Shown here: positions 51,836 to 64,000 of the stretch, in pieces
Layout of the letters: each line of letters begins with the position of its first letter
Position numbering within the stretch: position 1 is the first letter of the stretch
DNA from: Viola odorata
Taxonomy: Eukaryota > Streptophyta > Magnoliopsida > Malpighiales > Violaceae
Assembly (NCBI GenBank): GCA_963691705.1
Contig: OY829538.1
Coordinates: forward strand, 54,401,151 to 54,465,150
DNA length: 64,000 nt
Reading direction: 5' to 3'
The notes under the pieces: model-generated
What the model saw: the letters and a program-made list of their open reading frames with translations, nothing else
What the model was told of the DNA's origin: nothing
Databases searched by the model: none
Program-made: the position numbers and the translations under genes

Positions 51836-54800
51836 ATGAAGGAGCAGACACATTCATCTATTACTATATGGGTTTCTCTTTTTATGCTATTTAGTACTTT
51901 GTCCAATGCCTTAATTTCTCCCCGTCTCTTGTTCAACCAGTTGCCGGTCAGCAACACCAGCAACAGATACTTGACCACTCAAGAATTCTGGTTCAATCAA
52001 ACACTCGATCACTACTCCCCTTATGTACTCTCTCTTTTCCTCTCTTACTCTTTTTTTTTTATGGGATTGGATTCTTATTTGGGGATTGCTCAAAAAAAGG
52101 AAAAACTTTAATTTGATGTTTGCATTTGCAGGATCACCGCACGTTTCAGCAGCGATACTATGAGTTCTTGGACCACTTCAGAATACCAGATGGGCCTATT
52201 TTCTTGGAAATTTGTGGTGAATCTTCTTGCAGTGGCATAGTCAATGATTATATCGGTGTAAGTTTTATGCTTCCCTTTTTCCTTTAGAAACTCACTTTAG
52301 GCATTTTGTGGAGTGGGTATAATTGATTAGAAGAAATTTGAAGTAAAGCTTGTTGCTTTTGTGCAGGTTTTGGCAAAGAAGTTTGGAGCAGCTGTGATTA
52401 CGCTTGAGCATCGTTACTATGGGAAAAGTTCTCCTTTTAAAACATATTCAACTGAGAATTTGAGGTACCTTTCGTCTAAACAGGCACTGTTTGACTTGGC
52501 TGCTTTCCGTCAGCATTATCAGGCAAGTTCTTGTTTAATCTTCCTGAACTTTTGTGGTTTAAGATCACATTTATGGGTAAAGGCAATCCATGACCAATCC
52601 TATAATTTCATTTATAACGCTTGATGTGGATGGATACATTCTTCTTTTGAAGTTATTATGTGGATTTTAATATCTTGTGCAAAATCTACTTGTGCATAGG
52701 AATCCTTAAACTTGAAACTCAATAGAACAAAGGGTGACAACCCATGGTTTGTTTTTGGCGCTTCATACTCTGGAGCTCTTAGTGCTTGGTTTCGTCTTAA
52801 GTATCCACACTTAACTTGCGGAAGTCTTGCGAGTTCTGCTGTTGTTCTTGCTGTGTACAACTACTCCGCATTTGATCAGCAGGTAAAAGTTATATTAATC
52901 TTGTACTATACATATCTTTTACATCCTGTAACTCTGTGGTTGCGCATGTTTGCTTCCCTCATGCGGATCTTGTTTACATTTGTTGAGGGTATATTTTGTT
53001 GCTCTACGAGATGCTACATCTTGAAAACCTCATCATTATAGGTCATTGTTTAATTCATTGGTTTTATAGGTTGGCAAGTCAGCAGGTGCAGAATGTAAAG
53101 CTGCGCTACAAGAAATCACAAAACTTGTCGACGAAAGACTTAAATCAAATAAAAATGCAGTGAAGGCATTGTTTGGTGCTGCAGAGGTTTGTCCCATTGG
53201 TCCTTCTGGTAGTGCTTGTTTAAAGCTGGTGTAGTAAATGGATTATCATGTATTGAGTCTCTGTTTACAGTCTTCTCTTGCACATTGACATTTTTATGTT
53301 TGCTTTCAGCTTGAGGTTGATGGCGATTTCCTGTATCTTCTGGCAGATGCTGCGGCTGTTGCAGTAGGTGCCATTTCTTTTCCTGTTTTCCTGCGATGCA
53401 TAATATAAATGGTGATCTTAATGGCATCGTCCATTCCATTTTTCCAGTTCCAGTATGGGAATCCAGATACAGTGTGTACTCCCCTTGTTGAAGCAAAGAA
53501 AGCTGGGGAAGACTTGGTGGTAAGGAGCACTTTTCTTTGTTTGATTTATGTGTACATATAAGTTAGTCATTCTTTAGAAGTTATCAGTACTATTAATTAA
53601 CATCACCACTATGGTTGAAGTTTGATTCTCATTGTTCATTTAGTATTGAGCCATCTACGTCTTGATCCTCATATGATATTCCGGTGGATTTTGTTGACAT
53701 CATCTGTTGTTTCAATTTTGATGCCTGGTCTGACGACTAAAATTTGAGATGCATGTGCTATCTTGGTGTAAATGACGGATTAGACCGTCCACTGAAAGCA
53801 ATTTGTTTTGAATTTAAACTTCTTATCATCTTTTGTCGCTCATAAAAGTACAAATCTGTGTACCGTGATGATTGTGTACTGTTTCTACCTTGTGCACAAT
53901 AAAAGTTGAAAAGGGTATTGGTTAAGAATCTCCAAGGAACTTCATATACTGAAAATGTCTTACTTGATAAAATATGTGAATGCCACTGGTCATAGCTACA
54001 GATGGGCAGGACTAGGATTGTTCGAAACGTCACTGCTATTTATGTTTAATGCTACCTGTAGTGTTTGTTATAATTACGATTATATTGTTCCATACCTTTT
54101 TCTGTTAAAATAATGTAATTCAGTAGGAATAATAATGTCTTCTTTTCCCTTGATCTCTTCTAATCTTCTGGAAAATAAAATAATTCTTTTATGCAGAATG
54201 CCTTTGCGAAATTTGTTAAGGAATACTATCTTGGAACTTTTCGTGCCAGCGTCAAATCGTATGATCAAAAGTATTTGAAAGACGCTACTAATGCTGATAG
54301 GCTGTGGTGGTTCCAAGTTTGTACTGAGGTTGCTTATTTTCAAGTTGCACCCTCAAATGATAGTGTTCGCTCTTCAAAAATCGATGCAAAGTATGTTTCC
54401 ACTCTGTATTTGCAAAAATGTCATTGTATGTACATTAGATCATTTCTTATGTCTATTAAGTACATCAAATGTCAGAATTTGTAGTGGTACTTTATTTTAC
54501 CATACTCCTATCTAGTTATTGCACTTGACAATGTTTTGTTGGTTATATGTTCCAGATACCATCTAGACCTATGTAGGAACACATTTGGAGAGGGCATCTA
54601 TCCAGAGGTGGATGAAACAAATTTATATTATGGGGGCACAAAGATTGCAGGTTTTGGCATTGACCTTTCCGTTCTTTGGTTTTCTTTCTAATATTCGTAA
54701 TTATCTATGCAAATATATGGTTATGTTCCATGTTGGATTGCAGGTTCGAAGATTGTGTTTACAAATGGTTCTCAGGATCCGTGGCGCCATGCAACGAAAC

Positions 54801-55379
54801 AGACTTCATCACCAGATAGTAAGCTTTCCTCTTTCCCCATAATTTTCTCAACTTGGCGATGCATCTAAATGTCAAAATAGCTGTACCTAGACAATTTTGT
54901 AGTGAAAGCTGTAAACACTCTGGAAAATTATTTGTTTTTCATACTACTTGCTAACTTGAAACATTCTTTTGGATTCTCAGTGCCTTCCTATCTGATCACT
55001 TGTCATAATTGTGGTCACGGATCTGATTTAAGAGGATGCCCCCAATCTCCATTACCGCTCGAAGGTACGTACAATTAAATCTGCTAATCTCATCAGACTC
55101 TACATCTGTAATTCTAGCTACTCATACATCAGATAACCTAAAACCGTTTGGACGACAGTTTAGCCTTTGGAATGCATCTCTAACAGTTCTTTTGCTGGCA
55201 TTGGGGGAACACTCTCGCTTTTGATTGCTTGTTTTTTTCAGAAAGTGTCGCGTTCTGTTTCAGGTAACGCGCAGAACTGCAGTTCCCCTGCCGCAGTTAC
55301 CAAAGTGAGGAAGAAAATCGTAGAGCATATGGACTTGTGGCTTTCTGAGTGCCAGAGCAGTGGCAGGAGTGATCTGTGA
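51836..55379 (+). CDS. Serine carboxypeptidase S28 family (EDA2-like), copy 1
   Basis: Twelve exons: 51836-52024, 52132-52257, 52367-52522, 52700-52882, 53070-53186, 53310-53363, 53448-53519, 54197-54390, 54556-54650, 54744-54818, 54981-55064, 55264-55379 (1461 bases, 486 aa). Intron 3 starts with GC (TATCAG|GCAAGT); the others are GT-AG. The protein has a signal peptide ([17 protein letters not shown]), the mature start [16 protein letters not shown], and the S28 core: [11 protein letters not shown], nucleophile Ser179 in [13 protein letters not shown], Asp407 in [11 protein letters not shown] and His433 in [10 protein letters not shown]. It matches my memory of EDA2 (At2g18080) and At4g36190/36195. 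S28 enzymes cleave after Pro in secreted or vacuolar compartments. The gene is intact, with a second copy about 820 bp downstream. Confidence 0.93.
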
Positions 55380-56198
55380 TGTTATTTGTAGCAGACAGTG
55401 GAATCTCATACTTGAATGCCAATCTGATGGTAATGAAGAACCCAAGAAGAGAGACCGGAGAAAGAGTAGTGGTAGTTTATTTCCAAGAATATTTCTATCG
55501 AAAATCCTTTACGAACTGAGTTGTTGGCCTCAAATCAATGTCAGAAATGGTGTACTAATTGATTTGTTGATCATAACTACTTTCAATAGCTTGTAAAAAA
55601 AAATCAACAATAAAAAAAGTTTAAAACAATATGATACTTAGAATCCTTTCTATAACGTTATATTATTATTTTTATTTTAAAAAATAACTATAAAAAATAG
55701 CATGTGTTTATTAGCCTACCAAAACAAAACATATGCCTGTGCTTATTTAAATAACATAATTAATTTTTACTTTTTTTTCTTTCAAAATTAATAATAGTAA
55801 AAATTGATGTTCTTGTGTCGTAAAGATAATATATATTAATTAGTTGAACTATAATTTTATATGCGAATTAATTTTTACTTTTATTTTGGTTAATTTAAGC
55901 TGAAACAATTAAGTCTTCACTCAAACGAAAAAGAAACAATTAAGTCAATTTTGTAGGCTTAGGAAAAGAGTCAATTTTTAGTAAAAATATTCTAACTAGA
56001 TCTGATCCACTCATCCACTCATTTAGTGTCAACGGCTTAGATCTGCTCAACTGGATGCATAGCATACTGTTATGTTTAGTGTGGAACCGGAGACGAGCCG
56101 GAGGAAAAACAGCAAAACGGCGCACTGCACACCAATTCAATTCAGGTGTATTTTTGAAACAAACAGGACAAAGGCAATCCATAGTCCATACGGCAAAG
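55380..56198. other. Spacer between the two S28 copies
   Basis: Holds the 3' UTR of copy 1 and the promoter of copy 2. It is AT-rich from 55600 to 55900. No other gene. Confidence 0.6.
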
Positions 56199-59100
56199 AT
56201 GAAGAAACACCCAGATTCTTTAATTACAACATGGGTTTCTCTTTTTATGGTATTATTTAGTACTTTGTCCGATGCCTTAATTTCTCCCCGTCTCTTGTTC
56301 AACCAGTTGCCGCTCAGCAACACCAGCAACAGATACTTGACCACTCAAGAATTCTGGTTGAATCAAACACTCGATCACTACTCCCCTTATGTACTCTCTC
56401 TTTCTTCTTTTTCCTTTTTCTTCTTTCATGGGATTGGATTGCTAAATGGAAAAAAACAAAAAAAAACTTTGATTCGGTGTGTGCATTGCAGGATCATCGC
56501 ACGTTTCAGCAGCGATACTATCAGTTCTTGGACCACTTCAGAATACCGGATGGGCCTATTTTCTTGAGAATTTGCGGTGAAGCTTCATGCAATGGCATAT
56601 CTAATGATTATACCGGTGTAAGTTTTGTGCTTCCTTGTTCTTCTAATTTTCCTTTAGCAAAACCCTATTTTATGGACTTGCTAGAGTATTTTGATTTGTA
56701 TTGGAAAAGTGGGTTGTCGTTTTTTAGGCCTTTTGTGGACTGGGTATAGTTGATTAGAAGAAAATTTGAAGTAAAGCTTGCTGCTTTTGTGCAGGTTTTG
56801 GCGAAGAAGTTCGGAGCAGCTGTAGTTACGCTTGAGCACCGCTACTATGGGAAAAGTTCCCCTTTTGAAACGTATTCAACTGAGAATTTGAGGTATCTTT
56901 CATCGAAGCAGGCACTCTTTGACTTGGCTGCTTTCCGTCAGTATTATCAGGCAAGTTCTTTTATGGGTAAGGCAATTTGTGGCCAATCCTGTTTATTGGT
57001 CCTTATACCTTATTTATAATGCTTGATGCAATTGGGTTACGTTCTTCTTTTGATATTATTAGTGGTTTTTTTATCTTCCAGTCTAAAACCTACCTGTGCA
57101 CAGGAATCCTTAAACTTGAAACTCAATAGAACAAAGGGTGACAATCCATGGTTCTTTTTTGGTGGTTCATACGGTGGAGCTCTTAGTGCTTGGTTTCGTC
57201 TTAAGTTTCCACACTTGACTTGTGGAAGCCTTGCGAGTTCTGCTGTTGTTCTTGCTGTTCATAACTATACTGCATTTGATCAGCAGGTAAAAAGTTATAA
57301 TTAGTTTTGTAGTACTATACATTATATTTGTACATCCTGTAACTCTGTGGTTGCACATGTTTACTCCCTCATGTGAATCTTGTTTACATTTTTTAAGGTT
57401 GTATTTTGTTGTTCTGACTTCTGAGAGATGCTATATCTTGAAAACCTCATCGTTATGGATTGTTGTGTAACTCATTCTTTCTTATAGGTTGGCGAGTCAG
57501 CAGGTGCAGAATGTAAAGCTGTGCTACAAGAGATTACACAACTTGTTGATGATAGACTTAAATCTAATAAAAATGCAGTGAAGGCGTTGTTTGGTGCTGC
57601 AGAGGTTTGTTCCACTGGTCCATCTACTAGTGATTACTTAAAACTAGTGCAATAAAAATGAACTACCCATTCAGTGAGTCTATATTTACAGTCTTCTCTT
57701 GCACATTGACATTTTATGTTTGCTTTCAGATTGAGGTTGATGGTGATTTCCTGTATCTTCTAGCAGATGCTGCGGCTATTGGAGTAGGTTCCGTTTCCTT
57801 TCCTTTTTTCCTGCAAAATATAAATGGTGATATTAATGGCGTTGTCCATTCCATTTTTTCCAGTTCCAGTATGGAAATCCGGATACAGTGTGCACCCCCC
57901 TTGTTGAAGCAAAGAAGGCTGGCGAGGATTTGGTGGTAAGAAGCACTTTTGTTCATTTTATCTATGTGTGCATATAAATAAGTCATTCTTTAGAAGTTGA
58001 TCAGAACTATACCTCTTCAGGATTAATTAGGATCACCGCATGGTAAGTAGATTTTCATTCTTCATTTAGTTTTGAGCCATCTACTTATTGATCCTCATAG
58101 GATATTGCGGTTTATTTTGATGCCTGGACCGGTGATTAAAATTTCTATGCCTGGACCAGTGATTAAAATGAGATGCAATGGTCATATTATATAGTGAAGA
58201 AATTAGACTATCTTGGAGTAAATTGATATACGGCATGTGCTATCTCAGAGTAAATGATGGATTAGAGTATCCGCATTCCACTGTAAGCAATTTGTTTTGA
58301 GTTTCTGTTGAACTTTGAGTTTATCAAACTCCTTATCATCTTTCAGCACTCATAAAGTACAAAGAAATTTGCTTTCTGATTCTACCTCATGCACCAAAAA
58401 ATGGAGAAGTTATTGGTTAAGAACTTCCAAGGAACTTCATCTACTGAAAATGTCTTGGTGGATAAATCATGTGAATGCCACTGTTCATGGCTACAGACGG
58501 GGTAGGACTAGGATTGATCAAAACGTCACTACTATTTATGTTTAATGCTGCTTCTGATGTTTAATATAACCATGATCACTTTTTTTTCTTACCTTTCTCT
58601 GTTGAAATAATGTAATTCAGTAGGAATCGCTGTGTCCTTTTCCCCGTGTTCTCTTTTAACTTCTGAGAAACAAAACAATTCTTTGATGCAGAATGCCTAC
58701 GCAAACTATGTTAAGGACTACTATCTTGGAACTTTTGGTACCGATGTGAAAACGTATGATCAAAAGTATTTGAAAGACACTAGTAATGCTGATAGGCTTT
58801 GGTGGTTCCAAGTTTGTACTGAGGTTGCTTATTTTCAAGTTGCACCCTCAAATGATAGTGTTCGCTCTTCAAAAATTGATACAAAGTATGTTTCCTCTCT
58901 GTATTCTTTATACGCCGAAATGTCATTGTATGTACATTTTTATCATTTCTGAAGTCTATTAAAAATACATCAAATGTCAGAATTTGTACCGGTTGGCACT
59001 TTATTTTACCATACCTGTATCTACTTAAGCACTTCGATGACATTTTGTTGGTTATATGTTCCAGATACCATCTAGACCTTTGTAGGAACGTATTTGGAGA

Positions 59101-59887
59101 GGGAATCTACCCGCAGGTGGATGAAACAAATTTATATTACGGGGGCACAAAGATTGCAGGTTTTGACATTGACGTTTCTGTTCAATTCTATTTCAAGTCG
59201 TCTTAATGTACATCTTTGCAAATATATGGTCATACACCATGTTGGATTGCAGGCTCAAAGATTGTGTTTACAAACGGTTCCCAGGATCCCTGGCGCCATG
59301 CAACGAAACAGACTTCGTCCCCAGATAGTAAGTTTTCCTCTTCCCCCCATATTTTTCTCATGTTGGCAATGTAAATGTCAAAATAAGCCGTACGCTACAT
59401 CATTTTGTAATTATTGTTTTTCATACTTGTTAACTGCAAACATTTTTGGATTCTCAGTGCCTTCCTATCTGATCACTTGTCATAATTGTGGTCATTGTTC
59501 TGATCTAAGCGGATGTCCCCAATTTCCTTTAGCGCCTGAAGGTACGTAAAATTTGCTAATGGCATCAGAACTTTAATAATATTAAACTAGTTTCATTGCC
59601 ATAACCCTGCACCTATAATTCTAGTCACTGCTAGAAGCCATGAATCTGATACCTGAAGTTGTTGGACGACAGTTTAGCCTCATCTCTAACAATTCTTTTG
59701 CGGGCATTGGGAACACTCACAGTTGATTCATTCCTCTCCTTTTTTTCTGAAAGTGTCACATTCTATTTCAGGTAACGCGCAGAATTGCAGTTCCCCTGAC
59801 GCAGTTATGAAAGTGAGGCAGAAAATCGTAGAGCACATTGACTTGTGGCTTTCGGAGTGCCAGGAGAGTGGTAGGAATTACCTGTGA
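56199..59887 (+). CDS. Serine carboxypeptidase S28 family (EDA2-like), copy 2
   Basis: Twelve exons: 56199-56390, 56492-56617, 56795-56950, 57104-57286, 57488-57604, 57730-57783, 57864-57935, 58692-58885, 59065-59159, 59253-59327, 59458-59541, 59772-59887 (1464 bases, 487 aa). Every intron sits at the same position and phase as in copy 1, including the GC-AG intron 3. The nucleophile is Ser180 in [13 protein letters not shown], where copy 1 has GASYSG. Asp ([11 protein letters not shown]) and His ([10 protein letters not shown]) are kept; CGHC replaces CGHG next to the His. The signal peptide and N-glycosylation sites (NQT, NGS) are shared. The copies can be aligned in most introns as well, which points to a fairly recent tandem duplication. 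Both should be secreted or vacuolar prolyl-type peptidases. Confidence 0.93.
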
Positions 59888-60545
59888 TATGTTTGTTGCT
59901 TGTAGCAGACGGTGCAATCTCATGTATTAACTCTTACCACTATTACTGACCTGTTTCCTTGAGTTTTATGAACCCAACTAAACAGAAATAGAAACGGTTA
60001 TTCTGTCATAACTTTTCCTGTTCAATATTTCATATAGTTGCGAAACACCTGTCAAACACAAATTTCTACCCTTCATATATAATACACATCAAACGACCTG
60101 TTGTCTGTCTCAAACATATACAAGTTTTGATTGATCGAGTCAAATAATTTGTCTACTTTGTAGGAAGTATCACGGAGCAACAAACTCGTTAGTATAATGC
60201 ATTGCTTCACTACTCTAAGAATAGAGCGCCACTTAAATCATGACCACAAAAAAATGGAAACAGCTTGTAACTCATGATGATGACCATGTCTCTACTTTCA
60301 GTTGGGTTTTACATCCTCAGTTAGCAGTAAAACAATGACTTCCACAAACCTTTTCATTCCTACTCAAGATTCCTTTGGCAAAGCTAACAAATTTGCTAGA
60401 ACTATCAATGCTATAAATAGAAACATGACGACGAGGATTGGTGGAAGCGCAATATCAATCAAAGACTGACCAACAATGCCATCCAATGCAAAAACAAAAT
60501 TGTGCTCTTGTAACTGCAATCTTGTCCTTGAAAAAAAACCCGGCA
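59888..60545. other. Convergent 3' flanks of S28 copy 2 and the CPP1-like gene
   Basis: This is expected to hold the 3' UTRs of both converging genes. No coding sequence beyond a short shadow frame. Confidence 0.55.
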
Positions 60546-62537
60546 CTACTTAAGGTATGCAGATGAAACCCAGAGTAGCACATAAGTTATCAATGCCGTA
60601 GTAGCTTCAAAACTCCTCAAGCCTTTGACGAATGGTAGTGGTGGAATTATGGATACCATCAAGAAGGTTCCCAAAAGCCATGATAAAATAAAAGCTCCAG
60701 CCCTGAACCGCAGCAACAAACTTATGATTCAAATTGTTCATTGTTTCAGCAAGTCATATTGGTACAGTAGAGGTAACTCGTGAGAACATTTCAGCCGAGA
60801 GGAAGATGCATGTAGCTATTCCGACATCATAGCAATAATGAGTTGGATTTTAGCAGTTTGCCAATTTTAGGGTCTAGAGAAAACTTGGTGTGAATTAATA
60901 ACTTTTCAAGGTTGAGACCAAAAAAATAACGCCCAAATGAAAACCTTATGAAATCCTTCAATAATAGTAGGTGGAGAATGAAAATGAGTTTAGCAACATA
61001 AAGAAGAAATTAGAGATCTCCACTTACCCGTAAAGGAAGGCACGGATTTTACTCTTCAGCCGATCATGTATGAAATATATGGTAGCCATCAAGGAAATCG
61101 CTACCTGGAGGGTTGGACCTTCTTCAGTCGGAAACAGAACAGTGAGAGCTCCAAGTACTAGAAATGCAATGGATGTTTTAACGATGACTGCTGTAGGTGG
61201 AGTTTGGAACCTGCTTGTCACAGTCTGCACAAAACGAGACTGTTTTACTTCCCGAACCTTTTTCTTAATGTCAATCTTTGGGTTCTTCCTTTCATAAAAC
61301 TTCTGCATGATTATTTTGTCATGTGCTGACTCAATTGCATCAACACTGGGTTTATGACCAGCATATTTGTGGATGAGGAAGTTCCTTGCACCTTGAATTT
61401 CTTCTTCAGAAGCTTCCTTGCTTATTCCAAGCCGTTTGTATGGATCTCTCACATGGATTCTAGGAAAAACAACTGAACGAGAAGATACAAGGACAGAATA
61501 ACCCCAAATTATACCGTATTTAACTATCCACATCTAGACTAGCATCACAAATAACTACTCAGAAACTAAAGAAGAAAGGGTGGGGGTTTCAGGAAGCACA
61601 TAGTGATTCAAATCTGCTAGCATACTATATGGAAGCCAATTCACCAGTTACAATATGGAAGTAAATCCATCAAAAACATTCTATGATTTTGGGGTGGGAT
61701 TGGGAATGCGTAGAGAATAAGCCGTAAAGATAACAAGTAAACGACCATAACTAAACCAACCATACAATATGATAGAACTCAAATAACACCATGCTACTGA
61801 CAGTGTAGCTAGATATTTGAAAAGCTAAGATATCAAATGCGACCCATTAGAACTCTCACTACTGTCAGGATTGCAATTTCAAAACTAGGATGGCAGCAAA
61901 CAACTACATGGTGGCCCTACTATGTCAAGAAATAGAAGCGTTGGTGAACACGTCCAATGTGATTGCGAGAAGAAACAAGCAACAAAAGGTTTTTTTTATC
62001 ATCATCATCTTTCAAGAGGCTTCTTTTCTACATAACACAAGACTTGCCTCATTTAACTATTTTTTTTCTTATGAAAAAACCTCTATGCTACTAATGAATA
62101 ACAAATGCTAGCAAACTGTCATATGACCCAAAACAATCTAAATTCTTAGAATTTCTTCAACTAATCAACAAATTTAGAAGCTTACCAGACTGCCCATTAG
62201 TCAAGTCACCACCAAAGGAAGCGTCCATCGCACACTTAACCAATGGAGTTTGCTTCAAACTGCATTTTTGTACAAAACCACTCCAAGAACTTCTGGGCAA
62301 CCACCAATTTGTTTAAACAAGAAAAAAGGGAACAAACAAACCATTATCAGCATAACCCTCTAACTAGGTTCAACACTTTAACAAATGACAAGCGAGCTAG
62401 TACCTTTCTAGACGGAGAAAGCTGATTCCCTCTGCTGCTTTCCGGCCATTACCCAAAGCTAAAACCCGTCCGCGACAATTTGTAGGTATCCGAAGACAAC
62501 AATTGGAGGGACTTCCGGTCAGCCCAGAAACAGACAT
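60546..62537 (-). CDS. CPP1: CPP1/CDF1-like chloroplast J-like membrane protein (DUF3353)
   Basis: Four exons on the - strand: 62537-62404, 62259-62186, 61472-61028 and 60702-60546 (810 bases, 269 aa). All junctions are GT-AG and in phase. The N-terminus (MSVSGLTGSPSNCCLRIP, rich in Ser, Arg and Lys) looks like a chloroplast transit peptide. A J-like region follows (RIHVRDPYKRLGISKEASEE, IESAHDKIIMQKFYERK) without the HPD motif. Three or four membrane segments come after (TSIAFLVLGALTVLFP; LQVAISLMATIYFIHD; GAFILSWLLGTFLMVSIIPP; ALITYVLLWVSSAYL). This agrees with my memory of Arabidopsis CPP1/CDF1 (At5g23040), a chaperone-like partner of protochlorophyllide oxidoreductase in plastid envelope or thylakoid membranes. 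Paralogues exist in the DUF3353 family, so the symbol is by resemblance. Confidence 0.88.
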
Positions 62538-63069
62538 CTTCAAAACTGATATGCCCCCAAATAGCGCGTCAATACATTGTACAAAATTGAAAGGGAAGAG
62601 GAGAGAAAGATGATGGAGTTTACCTGTTGGTAGAGGAGGAAAGTGAAAAGGTTTAGAACTTTAAACCCTGCTGCTTCTTGAAGAGAAGAATGTAAAAGAG
62701 CTACGGTAGCTTGTGGTGAAGGAGATGGCCGACTGATGCGAGTGGGTTCCGCTCAGTCAGCTTTGATCTTAAGATGGACGGTGATGAAACAAGGTATTAT
62801 GAGGACTCGGGAATATTGGTCGATGTTGCGCGTCGCAGCAACTTAGCTTAGGGAAGAGAATGTCGTTTTGGTTGGACTAGTGGGTCTAAAAGCTAATGGG
62901 CCGGAATGCACTTGAATTTTTATAAATCTCTTCCATCTGGTGGGTCTAAAACCCATTCAATTCATAACTCTCTTTTTTTTATAAAAAAAAACATATCTAA
63001 AAACTAAAAAAACTAATGTTGGACGACCAACTCCAAAGTAGGTTTAATAGTGACCAATGCAATTTGACC
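62538..63069. other. CPP1-like promoter and intergenic DNA
   Basis: Contains the promoter of the - strand gene and a short direct repeat (TGGTGGGTCTAAAA-like at about 62877 and 62937). No gene. Confidence 0.5.
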
Positions 63070-64000
63070 CACCGTAATAATAATCATTAACAAAAATAAA
63101 TTTCATTAATTTTAAATATTTTTGTTGACGTGGCGTGTTATGTAAGACGCCACATCATATTTATAAAAAATATTAAATTTAGCAAATAAGAAAAAAAATT
63201 CAGAAAAATCCAAAAAGTATATTTAAAAATTTTTAATTTCTCAAAAATCAAGATAATTAAAATTAAACTTTTTAATATTTTTAAAAAGAATTATACAAAA
63301 ACTCAAAAAAAATCTAGAAAATATTTAAAATTTTGCAAAATTTCTTACAAGCATTTTTAAATTTTAGAAAAAATAGAAAATTTATAAACTTAAATTCATA
63401 TAAACAAATTAGAACCTTAATGAACAATCAATCTAATTTAAATGATCTAAATAATTTATTTGGCCTTGTTTCATTTTTCTTTGTTAAAAATATTTAACAT
63501 TGAAAATTTTATTTCAAATAACAATGTGTCAATTAAATTAACCACTTATTTGTGTGTATCTATCTAATACATTAACTACTCCATTTTATTTATTTATTTA
63601 TTTTAACACGTAGGGTTATTAATCACCCCTAATATAATTTCTAACCTAGCCTACTTGTAAAAATAAATGGAAATAGTATTTCAATAAAACAAAAAAGTAA
63701 AAGGATGTATCAGACAGGAATGAAACACTTAGTATATGGTAAAAAATTATAGGAGGAAAATAACTAAACAACTAAATATTTTTTGAGTTTTTCTAAATTT
63801 AATTTATATTATCTTGAGTTTTGGAGAAATTCGAAATATATTTGTTTTCCTTTTTTGGATTTTTCTAAACTTTTATTTTTATTTGCTAAATTTTAATATT
63901 TTTTTATAAATCTGACATGGCGTATGACATGACACACCACGTCAGCAAAAATGTTTAAAGTTAACGGAGTTTGTCTCAGTTAACGATTATTGTCACATCG
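63070..64000. mobile_element. Palindromic (foldback) element running off the window end
   Basis: TTGTTGACGTGGCGTGTTAT at about 63122 faces GACACACCACGTCAGCAAAA at about 63932. The pairing continues inwards (TTTAGCAAATAAGAAAA against TTATTTTTATTTGCTAAAT) and outwards (ACCGTAATAATAATCATTAAC against GTTAACGATTATTGT). The arms enclose AT-rich DNA without genes. Only part of the right arm is in the window, so no duplication can be checked. The style resembles the outer foldback element at 4546-27424, but the arm sequences differ. Confidence 0.7.

Noticed and set aside
60364..60546. 60-codon - strand frame after the CPP1-like stop
   Set aside because: It lies in the 3' UTR of that gene, in a different frame from the last exon.
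1..64000. tRNA, rRNA or microRNA genes
   Set aside because: I saw no cloverleaf or rRNA sequence. Hairpins occur only in the foldback elements; a covariance-model scan would be needed to exclude small RNAs.

Overview
The window is plant nuclear DNA, most likely from a eudicot. It holds multi-exon genes with GT-AG introns, AT-rich intergenic DNA, and plant-only families: an LRR receptor-like kinase, a NACK-type kinesin-7, a B-box protein, an S28 serine carboxypeptidase pair and a chloroplast CPP1-like protein. I cannot name the species.

Layout. (1) 217-3627(-): an intronless LRR receptor-like kinase with pseudokinase-like motifs. (2) About 4546-27424: a triple nest of transposons. An outer palindromic (foldback) element of about 1.3 kb was hit by a mariner-like DNA transposon (5670-27264, 33-bp perfect terminal inverted repeats, TA duplication). 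That element was then hit by a 15.9-kb Ty3/gypsy retrotransposon of the Tat clade (7927-23800, duplication GTGTA, LTRs differing by one substitution and one indel). (3) 31395-36849(-): a complete 13-exon kinesin-7 gene. (4) 38636-46589: intergenic DNA with a Stowaway MITE, a 768-bp hAT-type element with a perfect 8-bp duplication, an RNase H-like remnant and microsatellites. (5) 46590-47601(+): a glyoxalase-family gene with a frameshifting deletion in exon 1. (6) 48640-49707(+): a BBX18/19-like B-box gene. (7) 51836-55379 and 56199-59887(+): two intact, tandemly duplicated S28 peptidase genes (EDA2-like, 12 exons each). (8) 60546-62537(-): a 4-exon CPP1/CDF1-like gene. (9) From about 63070 to the window end: another palindromic element that runs off the edge.

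The most interesting material is cargo inside the transposons. Behind its gag-pol genes the Tat retrotransposon has about 7.7 kb with four genes on the opposite strand, each with its own TATA box. Two of these are spliced paralogues of about 725 codons (PF04195-like N-terminus, coiled-coil C-terminus). The mariner-like element is unusually long (about 5.7 kb without the retrotransposon). Besides its spliced transposase it carries a small coiled-coil ORF on the + strand and an acidic ORF on the - strand with DLN-type repression motifs. The transposase has Tyr in place of the second catalytic Asp. Three premature stops in the retrotransposon genes are all TGA at positions where Arg CGA is plausible, despite near-identical LTRs.

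The host genes appear intact except the glyoxalase gene. From recalled Arabidopsis gene order, the kinesin/BBX neighbourhood resembles At4g38950-At4g38960 and At2g21300-At2g21320, and the LRR kinase/S28 pair resembles At4g36180-At4g36190/36195. No database was consulted; exons were set by hand from splice sites, reading phase and family knowledge.
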